Below, piece by piece: positions 41,953 to 50,355 of a DNA stretch of 64,000 nucleotides. The notes below the pieces were generated by a model. The model ran no database searches. It was not told the origin of the DNA and was given only the letters and a program-made list of their open reading frames with translations. Origin of the DNA: Clavibacter michiganensis subsp. tessellarius (lineage in GTDB: Bacteria > Actinomycetota > Actinomycetes > Actinomycetales > Microbacteriaceae); the NCBI RefSeq assembly GCF_021922985.1, contig NZ_CP040788.1, forward strand, positions 2,418,001 through 2,482,000, in the 5' to 3' direction. The translations under genes were made by a program, and so were the position numbers. Numbering within the stretch: the first letter of the stretch is position 1; each line of letters starts with the position of its first letter.

Positions 41953-43509
41953 TCACGCCGCGGTGCGCTCGGCGCCGGTCGCCGCGGGCTCGCCGCTCGC
42001 GGTGCGGGCCGCGCTCGGAGCAGCCGCCTCGTCCGCGGCAGCATCCTCGTCCGCCCCCGGCTCCTCCGTCGTGCGGGAGTCCGTGAGCGACAGCGCGCCG
42101 ACCGTCGCGATCACGCCCACCAGCACGGCGACGGCCGCGTAGGCGATCCGCTCGCCCGTGAAGAACGTCTGCACGAGCTCCGCGCTCCACGCGCCGACCG
42201 GCAGGGCGTTCGTGACCAGCGCGGCGATGAGCGTGCCGACGACCGCCGTGCCGAGGCTGGTGCCGAGCTCCTGGGCCGTGTCGTTCAGCGCGGCGCCCAT
42301 CGAGGTGCGGTTGGCGGGCATCGCCTCGACGAGGGCGACCGCGCAGATGGTCATGATCGTCCGCAGCCCGATGGTGAGCAGCACCATCATCGCGGCGATG
42401 GCGAGGTAGCCGTGCTCGACGGCCCAGGCCATGCCGCCGAGCCCCGCCACCAGGAGGCCGGTGCCCACGAGGCAGGCCAGGCGGTGGCCGAGGCGGGCGG
42501 CGAGGCGCTCGGTGATCGGGGTGGCGGCGATCATCGTCACGATGACGGGCAGGTTCGCGAGGCCGGCGCGCACCGGGCTCCAGCCGTAGGCGTACTGGAA
42601 GTGCAGGATCAGCCCGAACAGGATGCTGGCGAACCCGACCGCGGCGCCGAGCTGCGTGAGGGCGGCGCCGCGGACGGGCCCCGCGCGGAAGATCGCGAGG
42701 TCGATCATGGGCGAGGCCGCCCGGCGCTCGCGGAGGACGAAGCCCGCGACCGCGGCGACGGCGCCGGCCGCGCAGGCGAGCGTGACGGGCGCGAGCCACC
42801 CGTGCTGCACGCCGCTCGTGAGCGTGTAGCAGCCGAGCCCGATCGCGGCGATGGTGAGCACCGTGCCGGGCAGGTCGAGGCGCTCGGAGGTGAGGTCGGC
42901 GCGGCGGTCGGCCGGGACGCCCACGCGGACGCCGATCCAGACCAGCAGGGCGATGGGGGCGTTGACGACGAGCAGCCACTGCCAGCTGACGGCGGCGAGG
43001 ACGGATCCGCCGAGGAGCGGCCCGAGGACCATGCCGGACATGCCCACGATCATCACGATCGTGATCGACCGCATCCGCAGCCGCTCGTCGTCGAAGAGGC
43101 GGAAGACCAGCGACATCGTCACGGGCGCCATGGCCGCGGCGGCGGCGCCGAGGGCGGCGCGCAGGGCGATGAGCTGGCCGATGTCGGTGACGAGCACGAC
43201 GGCGAGGCTGATCACGCCGAAGGCCGCGAGGCCCGTGAGCAGCACGCGGCGTCGTCCGAACCGGTCGGCGGCGGATCCGGCGGTCAGCAGCAGGCCGCCG
43301 AAGGTGAGCGAGTAGGCGCCCGTCACCCACTGCAGGCCCGTCGTCCCGCTCTCGAGCGAGCGACCGATGGTCGGTAGGGCGACGGAGAGCAGCGTGTTGT
43401 CGACCATCTCGACGAAGAAGGCCAGGCAGAGGGCGGCCAGCGGGAGGGCCGCGGAGCGCAGCGAGGCGTGCGCGCGGGATGGGGCGGTGTCGATCGTCGT
43501 CGTGCTCAT
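41953..43509 (-). CDS. MFS multidrug efflux transporter (DHA2, 14-helix type)
   Basis: A 518-residue proton-driven exporter with about 14 membrane helices. Motif A is GSAADRFGRRRVLLTG and the DHA2-type motif near helix 1 is MVDNTLLSVALPTI. The C-terminus is an acidic/Ala-rich tail. ATG at 43509 with AGAGG upstream. Divergent from a TetR gene across 74 bases that contain three copies of a likely operator, so it is probably induced by the pumped compound. Confidence 0.91.
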   Translation of the reverse strand: MSTTTIDTAPSRAHASLRSAALPLAALCLAFFVEMVDNTLLSVALPTIGRSLESGTTGLQWVTGAYSLTFGGLLLTAGSAADRFGRRRVLLTGLAAFGVISLAVVLVTDIGQLIALRAALGAAAAAMAPVTMSLVFRLFDDERLRMRSITIVMIVGMSGMVLGPLLGGSVLAAVSWQWLLVVNAPIALLVWIGVRVGVPADRRADLTSERLDLPGTVLTIAAIGLGCYTLTSGVQHGWLAPVTLACAAGAVAAVAGFVLRERRAASPMIDLAIFRAGPVRGAALTQLGAAVGFASILFGLILHFQYAYGWSPVRAGLANLPVIVTMIAATPITERLAARLGHRLACLVGTGLLVAGLGGMAWAVEHGYLAIAAMMVLLTIGLRTIMTICAVALVEAMPANRTSMGAALNDTAQELGTSLGTAVVGTLIAALVTNALPVGAWSAELVQTFFTGERIAYAAVAVLVGVIATVGALSLTDSRTTEEPGADEDAAADEAAAPSAARTASGEPAATGAERTAA

Positions 43510-43528
43510 GGGCGGGCCTCTTCTCATC

Positions 43529-43577
43529 GAACGCCGTACGAGTATCGGACGACGTTCGATAGTATGGAACGTCGTTC
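43529..43577. promoter_or_regulatory. Three operator-like repeats (GAACGNCGTTC) between MFS and TetR genes
   Basis: Sites at 43529-43539 (GAACGCCGTAC), 43547-43557 (GGACGACGTTC) and 43567-43577 (GAACGTCGTTC). The third is a perfect palindrome around one base; the other two have one mismatch each. Start-to-start spacing of 18 and 20 bases places them on about the same DNA face. They fill the divergent promoter region and are the obvious binding sites for the adjacent TetR protein. Confidence 0.7.
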
Positions 43578-43583
43578 GGTAGG

Positions 43584-44336
43584 ATGCAAGGCATGGCGGC
43601 AGACGGATCCACGGAGAAGCGCGGCACGGGCACGGCGCCTGCCCGCGCACGGGGACGCCAGCGGGCGTCGCACTCGCTCGACACGGTGCTCGCGGAGGCG
43701 ATCGCGATCCTCGACGAGTCGGGGGAGCCGGCGCTCACCTTCCGGGCGCTCGCGGCGCGGCTCGGCGGGGGAGTGGCGAGCATCTACTGGTACGTCGCGA
43801 GCCGCGACGAGCTCGTCGCGCGCGCGACCGAGGAGGTGATGGGCCGGGTCCTCGTCGATTCTGAGCCGCTCATCCACGGTCCCGATCCCCTGGAGAACGT
43901 GCGCGCCGTCGCCCTGGCGCTCTTCGACGAGTTCGTGCGCCGGCCCTGGTTCGGGCAGTACATGCTCCGCAACAACGGGCTGCGGCCCAACACGATGGCG
44001 ATGTACGAGCGCCTCGGCCAGCAGCTCCTGCAGCTCGACCTCACGCCGCGCCAGCGCTTCCACGCGGTGTCGTCCATCGTCAGCTACGTCGTCGGGGTCG
44101 CGGCCGACCTCGCGGAGCCGCCGCCGAAGGAGTTCTTCGAGAGCGGGCTGGACCGGGCGGGCTTCCTCGCCGCGTTCGCCGACCGCTGGCGCGCCCTCGA
44201 CCCCGAGGAGTTCCCCTTCGCCCACGACGCGGCCGACGAGCTGGCCACGCACGACGACCTCGACGTCTTCCGCTCCGGCCTCGACCTGCTGCTCGCGGGG
44301 CTGCGGCAGCAGGCCGGGCTGCCGCCGGCGAGGTGA
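43584..44336 (+). CDS. TetR-family repressor of the adjacent MFS pump
   Basis: A 250-residue regulator. The N-terminal helix-turn-helix (about 30-80) reads TFRALAARLGGGVASIYWYVASRDEL; the rest is the TetR_C ligand pocket with NTMAMYERLGQQLLQ. Two ATG codons, 43584 and 43593, are possible; the second has AAGG just upstream and removes three residues. Divergent arrangement with the pump and the repeated operators support local repression. Confidence 0.9.
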   Translation: MQGMAADGSTEKRGTGTAPARARGRQRASHSLDTVLAEAIAILDESGEPALTFRALAARLGGGVASIYWYVASRDELVARATEEVMGRVLVDSEPLIHGPDPLENVRAVALALFDEFVRRPWFGQYMLRNNGLRPNTMAMYERLGQQLLQLDLTPRQRFHAVSSIVSYVVGVAADLAEPPPKEFFESGLDRAGFLAAFADRWRALDPEEFPFAHDAADELATHDDLDVFRSGLDLLLAGLRQQAGLPPAR

Positions 44337-44382
44337 GGTCCAGCGGCGGGAGCGTTCGCGCCGGCGGCGCGAGCGAGCGCGG

Positions 44383-45078
44383 CTAGAGCGCGGGCACCGT
44401 CGCGAGCAGCCGCTCGGCGTCGCGTCGCGCCTCCGCGATCTCCGCCGTCCCCAGCCCGCACGCGCGCAGGCACGTGGCGGCGATGGCGTCGCGGTCGGCG
44501 TCGTCGGGCTCGCCGCGGCGGCGGAGCTGGATCACGAGCTCGGCCAGCTGGATCAGCACGGCCCCCAGCGCCTCCGGCCCGATGGTGCGGCGCACGTCGG
44601 CGCTCGCCGCGGCCGTGCCGATCCGCCCGTACGCCTCCTGCAGCTCGCGCCGCTGCGTGCGGAAGCCGTCGTACCGCTCGCCCTGCACCTCGGGCAGCAG
44701 GTAGAGCGTGCCGATGTTGTGCGGGGTGTCGGCGAGCGTGCGGAAGTCCGCCATCACGAGCGCGTGCAGTGCGCCGGCCGCCGACGCGCGGTCGGGGACG
44801 GCCTCCTCGATGCCGCGGACGACGTCGAGGCTGGGCCGCACGGAGCGCGTGAGCAGCTCGACGAGCAGGTCGTCCTTGCCGGCGAAGTGGTAGTAGAGGG
44901 AGGCCTGGCGGATGCCCACCCGCTCGGCGATGAGGCGCGTGGACGTGCCGCTCAGCCCGTGCTCCGCGAAGAGCGCCGCCGCCGCGTCGAGGATCTGCTC
45001 GCGCGGGCTCAGCGTCGAGCCGGCGTCGGGCATCGCGCGGGGGCGGCCGACGCGGGCCGGCTTGTCGTCCTTGGCCAT
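44383..45078 (-). CDS. TetR-family regulator of the urea/guanidine operon
   Basis: A 231-residue regulator. The helix-turn-helix (about 25-75) reads LFAEHGLSGTSTRLIAERVGIRQASLYYHFAGKDDLL. The ligand domain is undefined. ATG at 45078 with GAGGATGGCGGG upstream; a start 15 residues in (MPDAGSTLS) is also possible. It is the last gene after the carboxylase, 83 bases away, and is a good candidate to bind the palindrome in front of the permease gene at the head of the operon. Confidence 0.88.
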   Translation of the reverse strand: MAKDDKPARVGRPRAMPDAGSTLSPREQILDAAAALFAEHGLSGTSTRLIAERVGIRQASLYYHFAGKDDLLVELLTRSVRPSLDVVRGIEEAVPDRASAAGALHALVMADFRTLADTPHNIGTLYLLPEVQGERYDGFRTQRRELQEAYGRIGTAAASADVRRTIGPEALGAVLIQLAELVIQLRRRGEPDDADRDAIAATCLRACGLGTAEIAEARRDAERLLATVPAL

Positions 45079-45161
45079 CCCGCCATCCTCGCAGGTGGGG
45101 ATCACGCGGCGGCCGGGATCACGCGCGGCGCGCACCCGGCCGCCCCCCGCGGCGACGGGGA

Positions 45162-48100
45162 TCAGGACGCCGCGCCGATCACCGCGAGCACCTGCCCGGG
45201 CGCGACCTGCTCGCCGGGCGCGATGCGGATCTCCAGCACGCGGCCCGCCACCGGCGCGCCCACCACGGACTCCATCTTCATCGCCTCGACCGCGAGCACG
45301 GCGTCGCCGGCCGTCACGTCGTCGCCGGGGCGCACGTCCACCCGCCACACGGTCGAGGTGAACGGCGCCGTCACGGCGGTCGCGCCCGGCGGCACGGGCA
45401 CCTCGTCGGGGACCACGACGGCCGGCTCGTCGCGCACGTCGAACTCGCCCGAGAGGCGCCAGCGGGCCTTCTCCTCCTCGAACGCGCGCGTCTGCGTCTC
45501 GCGGAAGGAGCGGATCGAGGCGTCGTTCGCGGCGAGGAACGCGTGGTGGTCGGCGATGGAGAACTCCCCGTCCTCCGTGGCGAAGTCGCCGCGGCCCGCG
45601 TCCGTCTCGGCCCGGAGCTCGAGCAGCTCCTCGGCGCCCACGGGGTACCACTCGATCCGGTCGAAGAACCGGAGCGCCCACGGGTGCTCCTGGAAGAGCC
45701 CGCCGCGGCGGAAGCGGTTCCAGATCTGCACGGTGCGGCCGACGAACTGGTACCCGCCCGGCCCCTCCATCCCGTAGACGCAGAGGTAGGCGCCGCCGAT
45801 GCCCACGGAGTTCTCCGCCGTCCAGGTGCGCGCGGGGTTGTACTTCGTGGTCACCAGGCGGTGGCGCGGATCCAGCGGCGTGGCCACGGGCGCGCCCAGG
45901 TACACGTCGCCGAGGCCGAGCACCAGGTAGCTCGCGTCGAAGACCGTGCGGTAGACGTCGTCGACCGACTCGAGCCCGTTGATCCGGCGGATGAACTCGA
46001 TGTTCCACGGCGTCCAGGGCGCGTCGTCGCGGACGCCCGCCATGTAGCGCTCGATGGCGAGGCGCGTCGCCGGGTCGTCCCAGGAGAGCGGCAGCCGCAC
46101 CGTGCGCGACGGCACGACGAGCTGGTCCGTGGGCGGGATCTCGTCCTCCAGCTCCCGGAGCAGGCCCGCGACGGCCGTGGCCTTCAGAACGCGCGGATCC
46201 GTGCGCACCTGCAGCGAGCGGATCCCGGGCGTCAGCTCCAGCAGACCCGCCGGCCGCTCCTCCTGCAGCCGGGTCATGAGCGCGTGCACGCGCATCCGGA
46301 GCGCGATGTCGAGGGTCATGTCGCCGTACTCGACGAGCACGTCGTCGTCGCCGTCGCGCCGGTACGCGACCGACGGCCGCGCGTCGGTGGCCTCGAGCCG
46401 GCCGATCACGCCGTCGTCGCCGTCGCCGCCCGTGCGCATCACCGTGAGCGAGGCGCGCGCGTCGACGAGCGCCGCGGCGGCCGCCTCCTTCACGGGCACG
46501 AAGCGCACGGTGTCGCCGGGCCGCAGCTGGCCGAGCTTCCACAGCTCGCCGCTCGCGACGACCGCCGGGCACACGAAGCCGCCGAGGGACGGGCCGTCGG
46601 GGCCGAGGATGATCGGGGTGTCGCCCGTGAAGTCGATCGCGCCCACCGCGTAGGGGGTGTCGTGGATGTTCGACGGGTGCAGCCCCGCCTCGCCGCCGTC
46701 CTCGCGCGCCCAGCCGGGCCGCGGGCCGATGAGGCGGATCCCGGTGCGCGCCGAGTTGTGGTGCACGCCGTAGTCGGTGGCGTAGAGCACGTCGATGTCG
46801 TCACGGGTGAAGAAGTCGGGCGCCGCGTGCGGGCCCTCCGTGACGGCGATCTCCCACGTCGAGGTGAGCGCCGGGCGCCGGTGCGCGGGGGTCGGGCCGC
46901 CGATCAGACCGAGGCGCGCGCCCGCGGGGAACGCGGGGTGCTCGGCGTCGGAGTCGGGGGATCCGGGCCGCAGCACGTCGCCCGCGAGCAGCGCCCGGCC
47001 CGCGTGCCCGCCGAAGCGGCCGAGCGTGAAGGTGGACGCGGATCCGAGGTAGGAGGGCACGTCGATGCCGCCGCGCACGGCGAGGAACAGGCGGAGCCCG
47101 GGCCCGTCGGCGCGGCCGATCGCGAGGGTCTGCCCGGCGGCGACCTCGATCGGCTCCCACATCCGGGCGGGCTCGCCGTCGAGCGTGACCGGCGCCGGCG
47201 CGCCCGTGACGGCGACCACCGAGGCGGTCGAGAAGCGCAGCACGGGTCCGTCGGCCGTGATCTCGAGCCCCGGCGCGCCCTCCGGGTTGCCGACCGCGAT
47301 GTTCGCCTCCGCGAGCGAGACGGGATCGAACGGGCCGCTCGGCGGAACGCCCACCTGCCAGTGGCCGAGCCGGCCGGGCAGGTCCTGCACGGTCGTCATG
47401 GTGCCGGGGGAGACGACGTCGATGCGCGGCGCGGGGTCGTCCGTCACGTCGAGGGTCGACGTGGAGTGCGTGGCCGTGCGGAGCTCGAGGTCGTCGACGA
47501 GCGCGCGCAGGAGGCCGGCGTTCGTGACGATGCCGTCGATCCGCGTGCCGTCGAGCGCCTCGCCGAGGAGGTCGAGCGCGTCGTCGCGGGTCTCGCCCGT
47601 CGCGATGACCTTGGCGAGCAGCGGGTCGTAGGAGGCGGAGACCTCGAGGCCCGTCTCGATCCAGCCGTCGACGCGGATCCCGGGCCCGACCGGCAGCACG
47701 GCCTGCGTCACGAGGCCGCTCGACGGCAGCGATCCCTTGGCCGGGTCCTCGGCGTAGAGGCGGGCCTCGACGGCGTGGCCCTCCGGGATCCACTCGCGCG
47801 TGAAGAGGTCGTCGGGGAGGCCCGCGGCGCCGTCGCGGGCGAGCCGCAGCATCAGCTCCACGAGGTCGACGCCGTGCACCTCCTCGGTGACGGGGTGCTC
47901 GACCTGCAGGCGCGTGTTCACCTCGAGGAACGCGGCCTCCTCGCGCACCGGGTCGTAGACGAACTCGACCGTGCCGGCGCTGCGGTAGGAGACGGACTCC
48001 GCGAGCGCGCGGGCGGAGGCGTGCAGCTGCGCGCGCACGCGGTCGGGCAGCGCGGGCGCGGGCGCCTCCTCGATCACCTTCTGGTTGCGGCGCTGGAGCG

Positions 48101-48827
48101 AGCAGTCGCGGTCGCCGATCACGGCCACGCGGCCGGTGCCGTCGCCCACGAGCTGCACCTCCACGTGCCGGGCCGGGCGCACGAGGCGCTCGAGGAAGAT
48201 GCCGGTGGATCCGAACGCCGACTCCGCGAGCCGCGTCACCCGGCCGTACGCCTCGCGCACCTCCTCGGGCGTCGCGCAGGCCTGCATGCCGATGCCGCCT
48301 CCGCCGCCCGTGGCCTTGAGCATCACGGGCAGGCCGACGCGCGCCGCCTCGCGCACGGCCTCGTCGGCGTCGGCGAGGAGGCCGGTGCCCGCGAGCATGG
48401 GCACGCCGGCGGCCTCGGCCAGCTCGCGCGCGGTGTGCTTGGCGCCGAACGCGAGGATCTGGTCGGCGGTCGGCCCGACGAAGCGGATGCCCGCCTCCTC
48501 GCAGGCCGACGCGAACTCCAGGTTCTCGCTGAGGAACCCGTAGCCGGGGTGGATGAGGCCCGCGCCCGTCGCGCGCGCCGCCTCGATGATCGCGTCGATG
48601 CGCAGGTACGACTCGCGCGGTGCGGCCGGCCCCAGCCGCACGGCCTCGTCGGCCTCGCGCACGTGGGGAGCCGCCCGGTCGGCGTCGGAGAAGACCGCGA
48701 CCGTGCGCATCCCCATGGCCTTCGCGGTGCGGATCACGCGGCACGCGATCTCGCCGCGGTTCGCGACGAGCACGGTGTCGAGGTCGAGCGCCCGGCGCTC
48801 GGCGGCGCTGCGCTCGGCGGCGCTCAC
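45162..48827 (-). CDS. uca: Biotin-dependent urea/guanidine carboxylase
   Basis: A 1221-residue ATP- and biotin-dependent carboxylase. Order: biotin carboxylase domain (about 15-460; VLVANRGEIACRVIRTAK, the Gly-rich GGGGGIGM, EVNTRLQVEHPVTEEVHGVDLVELML), then the carboxyltransferase made of an AHS2/KipA-like part (PGTMTTVQDL, GVPPSGPFD) and an AHS1/KipI-like part, then a biotinyl domain with EAMKMES (biotin Lys1184). Urea carboxylase makes allophanate; relatives linked to DUF1989 genes have been shown to prefer guanidine. The GTG overlaps the DUF1989 gene stop by 4 bases. No allophanate hydrolase gene is in the window. Confidence 0.92.
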   Translation of the reverse strand: MSAAERSAAERRALDLDTVLVANRGEIACRVIRTAKAMGMRTVAVFSDADRAAPHVREADEAVRLGPAAPRESYLRIDAIIEAARATGAGLIHPGYGFLSENLEFASACEEAGIRFVGPTADQILAFGAKHTARELAEAAGVPMLAGTGLLADADEAVREAARVGLPVMLKATGGGGGIGMQACATPEEVREAYGRVTRLAESAFGSTGIFLERLVRPARHVEVQLVGDGTGRVAVIGDRDCSLQRRNQKVIEEAPAPALPDRVRAQLHASARALAESVSYRSAGTVEFVYDPVREEAAFLEVNTRLQVEHPVTEEVHGVDLVELMLRLARDGAAGLPDDLFTREWIPEGHAVEARLYAEDPAKGSLPSSGLVTQAVLPVGPGIRVDGWIETGLEVSASYDPLLAKVIATGETRDDALDLLGEALDGTRIDGIVTNAGLLRALVDDLELRTATHSTSTLDVTDDPAPRIDVVSPGTMTTVQDLPGRLGHWQVGVPPSGPFDPVSLAEANIAVGNPEGAPGLEITADGPVLRFSTASVVAVTGAPAPVTLDGEPARMWEPIEVAAGQTLAIGRADGPGLRLFLAVRGGIDVPSYLGSASTFTLGRFGGHAGRALLAGDVLRPGSPDSDAEHPAFPAGARLGLIGGPTPAHRRPALTSTWEIAVTEGPHAAPDFFTRDDIDVLYATDYGVHHNSARTGIRLIGPRPGWAREDGGEAGLHPSNIHDTPYAVGAIDFTGDTPIILGPDGPSLGGFVCPAVVASGELWKLGQLRPGDTVRFVPVKEAAAAALVDARASLTVMRTGGDGDDGVIGRLEATDARPSVAYRRDGDDDVLVEYGDMTLDIALRMRVHALMTRLQEERPAGLLELTPGIRSLQVRTDPRVLKATAVAGLLRELEDEIPPTDQLVVPSRTVRLPLSWDDPATRLAIERYMAGVRDDAPWTPWNIEFIRRINGLESVDDVYRTVFDASYLVLGLGDVYLGAPVATPLDPRHRLVTTKYNPARTWTAENSVGIGGAYLCVYGMEGPGGYQFVGRTVQIWNRFRRGGLFQEHPWALRFFDRIEWYPVGAEELLELRAETDAGRGDFATEDGEFSIADHHAFLAANDASIRSFRETQTRAFEEEKARWRLSGEFDVRDEPAVVVPDEVPVPPGATAVTAPFTSTVWRVDVRPGDDVTAGDAVLAVEAMKMESVVGAPVAGRVLEIRIAPGEQVAPGQVLAVIGAAS

Positions 48828-49516
48828 GGCTCCACCACGATCATCCGCAGCGGCGTGCAGCTGAAGTCGTTGCACGGGTTGTTCATCTGCGGGCAGTTGG
48901 AGACGATCACCAGCACGTCCCGCTCGGCCCGCACGGCCACCCGCTTCCCGGGCGCGCTCATCCCGTCGACGATCCCGAGGGCGCCGTCGGCCTCGACCGG
49001 CACGTTCATGAACCAGTTGACGTTCGAGACGATGTCGCGCGCCCCGAGCCCGTGCCGCGCGCCCTCCGTGAGGAAGTTCTCCCGGCAGGCGTGCTGGTGC
49101 GCGGTGTGGTGCCCGTAGCGGAGCGTGTTCGACTCCTTGGAGCAGGCGCCGCCGAGGGTGTCCTGGCGGTCGATCTCGTTGCCGACCACCGTCATCAGGG
49201 GCCGGCCCTCGCTCGACATGAGCACGGATCCGGTGCCGAGGTACGCGTTGCCCTGCGCCACGATCGTGTCGGGCACGCTGTACCGCTCCTCCGGGTCGTC
49301 GGCGTCGTAGACGAGGAAGTCGGCGGACTGGTTGCCGCCCACGTCGACGATCGTGAGCACCTGGCGCGCGCGCACGACGGCCGACCAGGGCGCGAGCGGC
49401 GCCACGCGGTCGTCGCGCACGACCCGGCCCGCGACGAGCGACGCACCCCAGTCGAGCACGGCGTCGGGCGCGTGCACGGCGCCGGTGGGGACGGTGGAGG
49501 TGACGGTGGGGGTCAT
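48824..49516 (-). CDS. DUF1989 urea-carboxylase-associated protein (UAAP2/CgdB-like)
   Basis: A 230-residue DUF1989 protein. Seen are VGGNQSADFLVYDADDPEERYS, the central CSKESNTLRYGHHTAHQHACRENFL-type region with its His/Cys cluster, NWFMNVPVEADG and the Cys-rich end NCPQMNNPCNDFSCTPLR. With its neighbour it corresponds to the paired urea-carboxylase-associated proteins reported to form a carboxyguanidine deiminase. ATG overlaps the preceding DUF1989 stop by 4 bases. Metal binding by the conserved Cys/His is inferred. Confidence 0.87.
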   Translation of the reverse strand: MTPTVTSTVPTGAVHAPDAVLDWGASLVAGRVVRDDRVAPLAPWSAVVRARQVLTIVDVGGNQSADFLVYDADDPEERYSVPDTIVAQGNAYLGTGSVLMSSEGRPLMTVVGNEIDRQDTLGGACSKESNTLRYGHHTAHQHACRENFLTEGARHGLGARDIVSNVNWFMNVPVEADGALGIVDGMSAPGKRVAVRAERDVLVIVSNCPQMNNPCNDFSCTPLRMIVVEP

Positions 49517-50355
49517 CGGTTCCCTCTCGCTTCGCAGCGGTCGATCGAGTTCAGGTAGGCGCGCGTCAGCTCCGGGCTGGCGTGGAAGCGCGCGTCGGCG
49601 GGTCCGGTGGGGGAGCCGCGCCAGGCGTGGATCCGCAGCGGCCCCACGACGTGGTCGGGCCGCGGGTCGAGCGGATGCGGCACGTCCGCGACGAGCACGA
49701 GCAGCGGCATCTCGGCCACGAGGGTCACGTGCGTGCCGGGCCCGGCGGATCCGGTGGGCCGCAGCCCGCCGTCCTCCTCCACGCGCACGCCCTGGAAGAG
49801 GGAGACGCTCGGCGGCAGGTCGCGGCGCGTGAGCCCGTGCTTCGCGGCGGCCTTCACGAGGAGCGACCGGCCGCTGGGCGTCGGGCCCTCGGGCGCGCCG
49901 GATCCGTAGCGCCGCTCGTTGAGCGCGTCGGTCGAGGTGCCGCAGAGGGCGTCGTGGTGGCCGGAGGTGTCCTCCACGATGCTCGCGAGGATCCGCCCGT
50001 CGCCGCTCAGCAGCGGCGAGCCCTCGCCGAGGTACGCCTGCCACGGGATCTTCACGGTGTCGGCCACGTTCAGCCGTTCGCCCGGCGCCTCCGCGTCGTA
50101 GAGCAGCAGGTGCGCGCAGGCGTCGCCCGTGGGGTCGTCGAGGCGGAGGCGGGATCCGCGCGCGAGCACCCGATGCGCGTACCCGCCGGGCGCGACGGTC
50201 TCGGCCCAGGTGAGGTCGGCCGGATCCACGCCCGCGGGCGCGAACGGCGACGAGGAGGCGGGGACGTACGGCATCCAATCGCTCCGGAGGGCGGCCTGCG
50301 CGCGGGCGTCGTCGCGGGAGGCGGTGACGCTGTCGGTCGTGTGCAGGTCCCTCAT
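49513..50355 (-). CDS. DUF1989 urea-carboxylase-associated protein (UAAP1/CgdA-like)
   Basis: A 280-residue DUF1989 protein, the second subunit type. It has TGDACAHLLLYDAEAPGERLNVADTVK, DTSGHHDALCGTSTD and SLFQGVRVEEDG, matching the partner in layout but with a longer N- and C-terminus. ATG at 50355 overlaps the permease stop by 4 bases. In guanidine-using bacteria the two subunits together deiminate carboxyguanidine to allophanate. Confidence 0.87.
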   Translation of the reverse strand: MRDLHTTDSVTASRDDARAQAALRSDWMPYVPASSSPFAPAGVDPADLTWAETVAPGGYAHRVLARGSRLRLDDPTGDACAHLLLYDAEAPGERLNVADTVKIPWQAYLGEGSPLLSGDGRILASIVEDTSGHHDALCGTSTDALNERRYGSGAPEGPTPSGRSLLVKAAAKHGLTRRDLPPSVSLFQGVRVEEDGGLRPTGSAGPGTHVTLVAEMPLLVLVADVPHPLDPRPDHVVGPLRIHAWRGSPTGPADARFHASPELTRAYLNSIDRCEARGNR

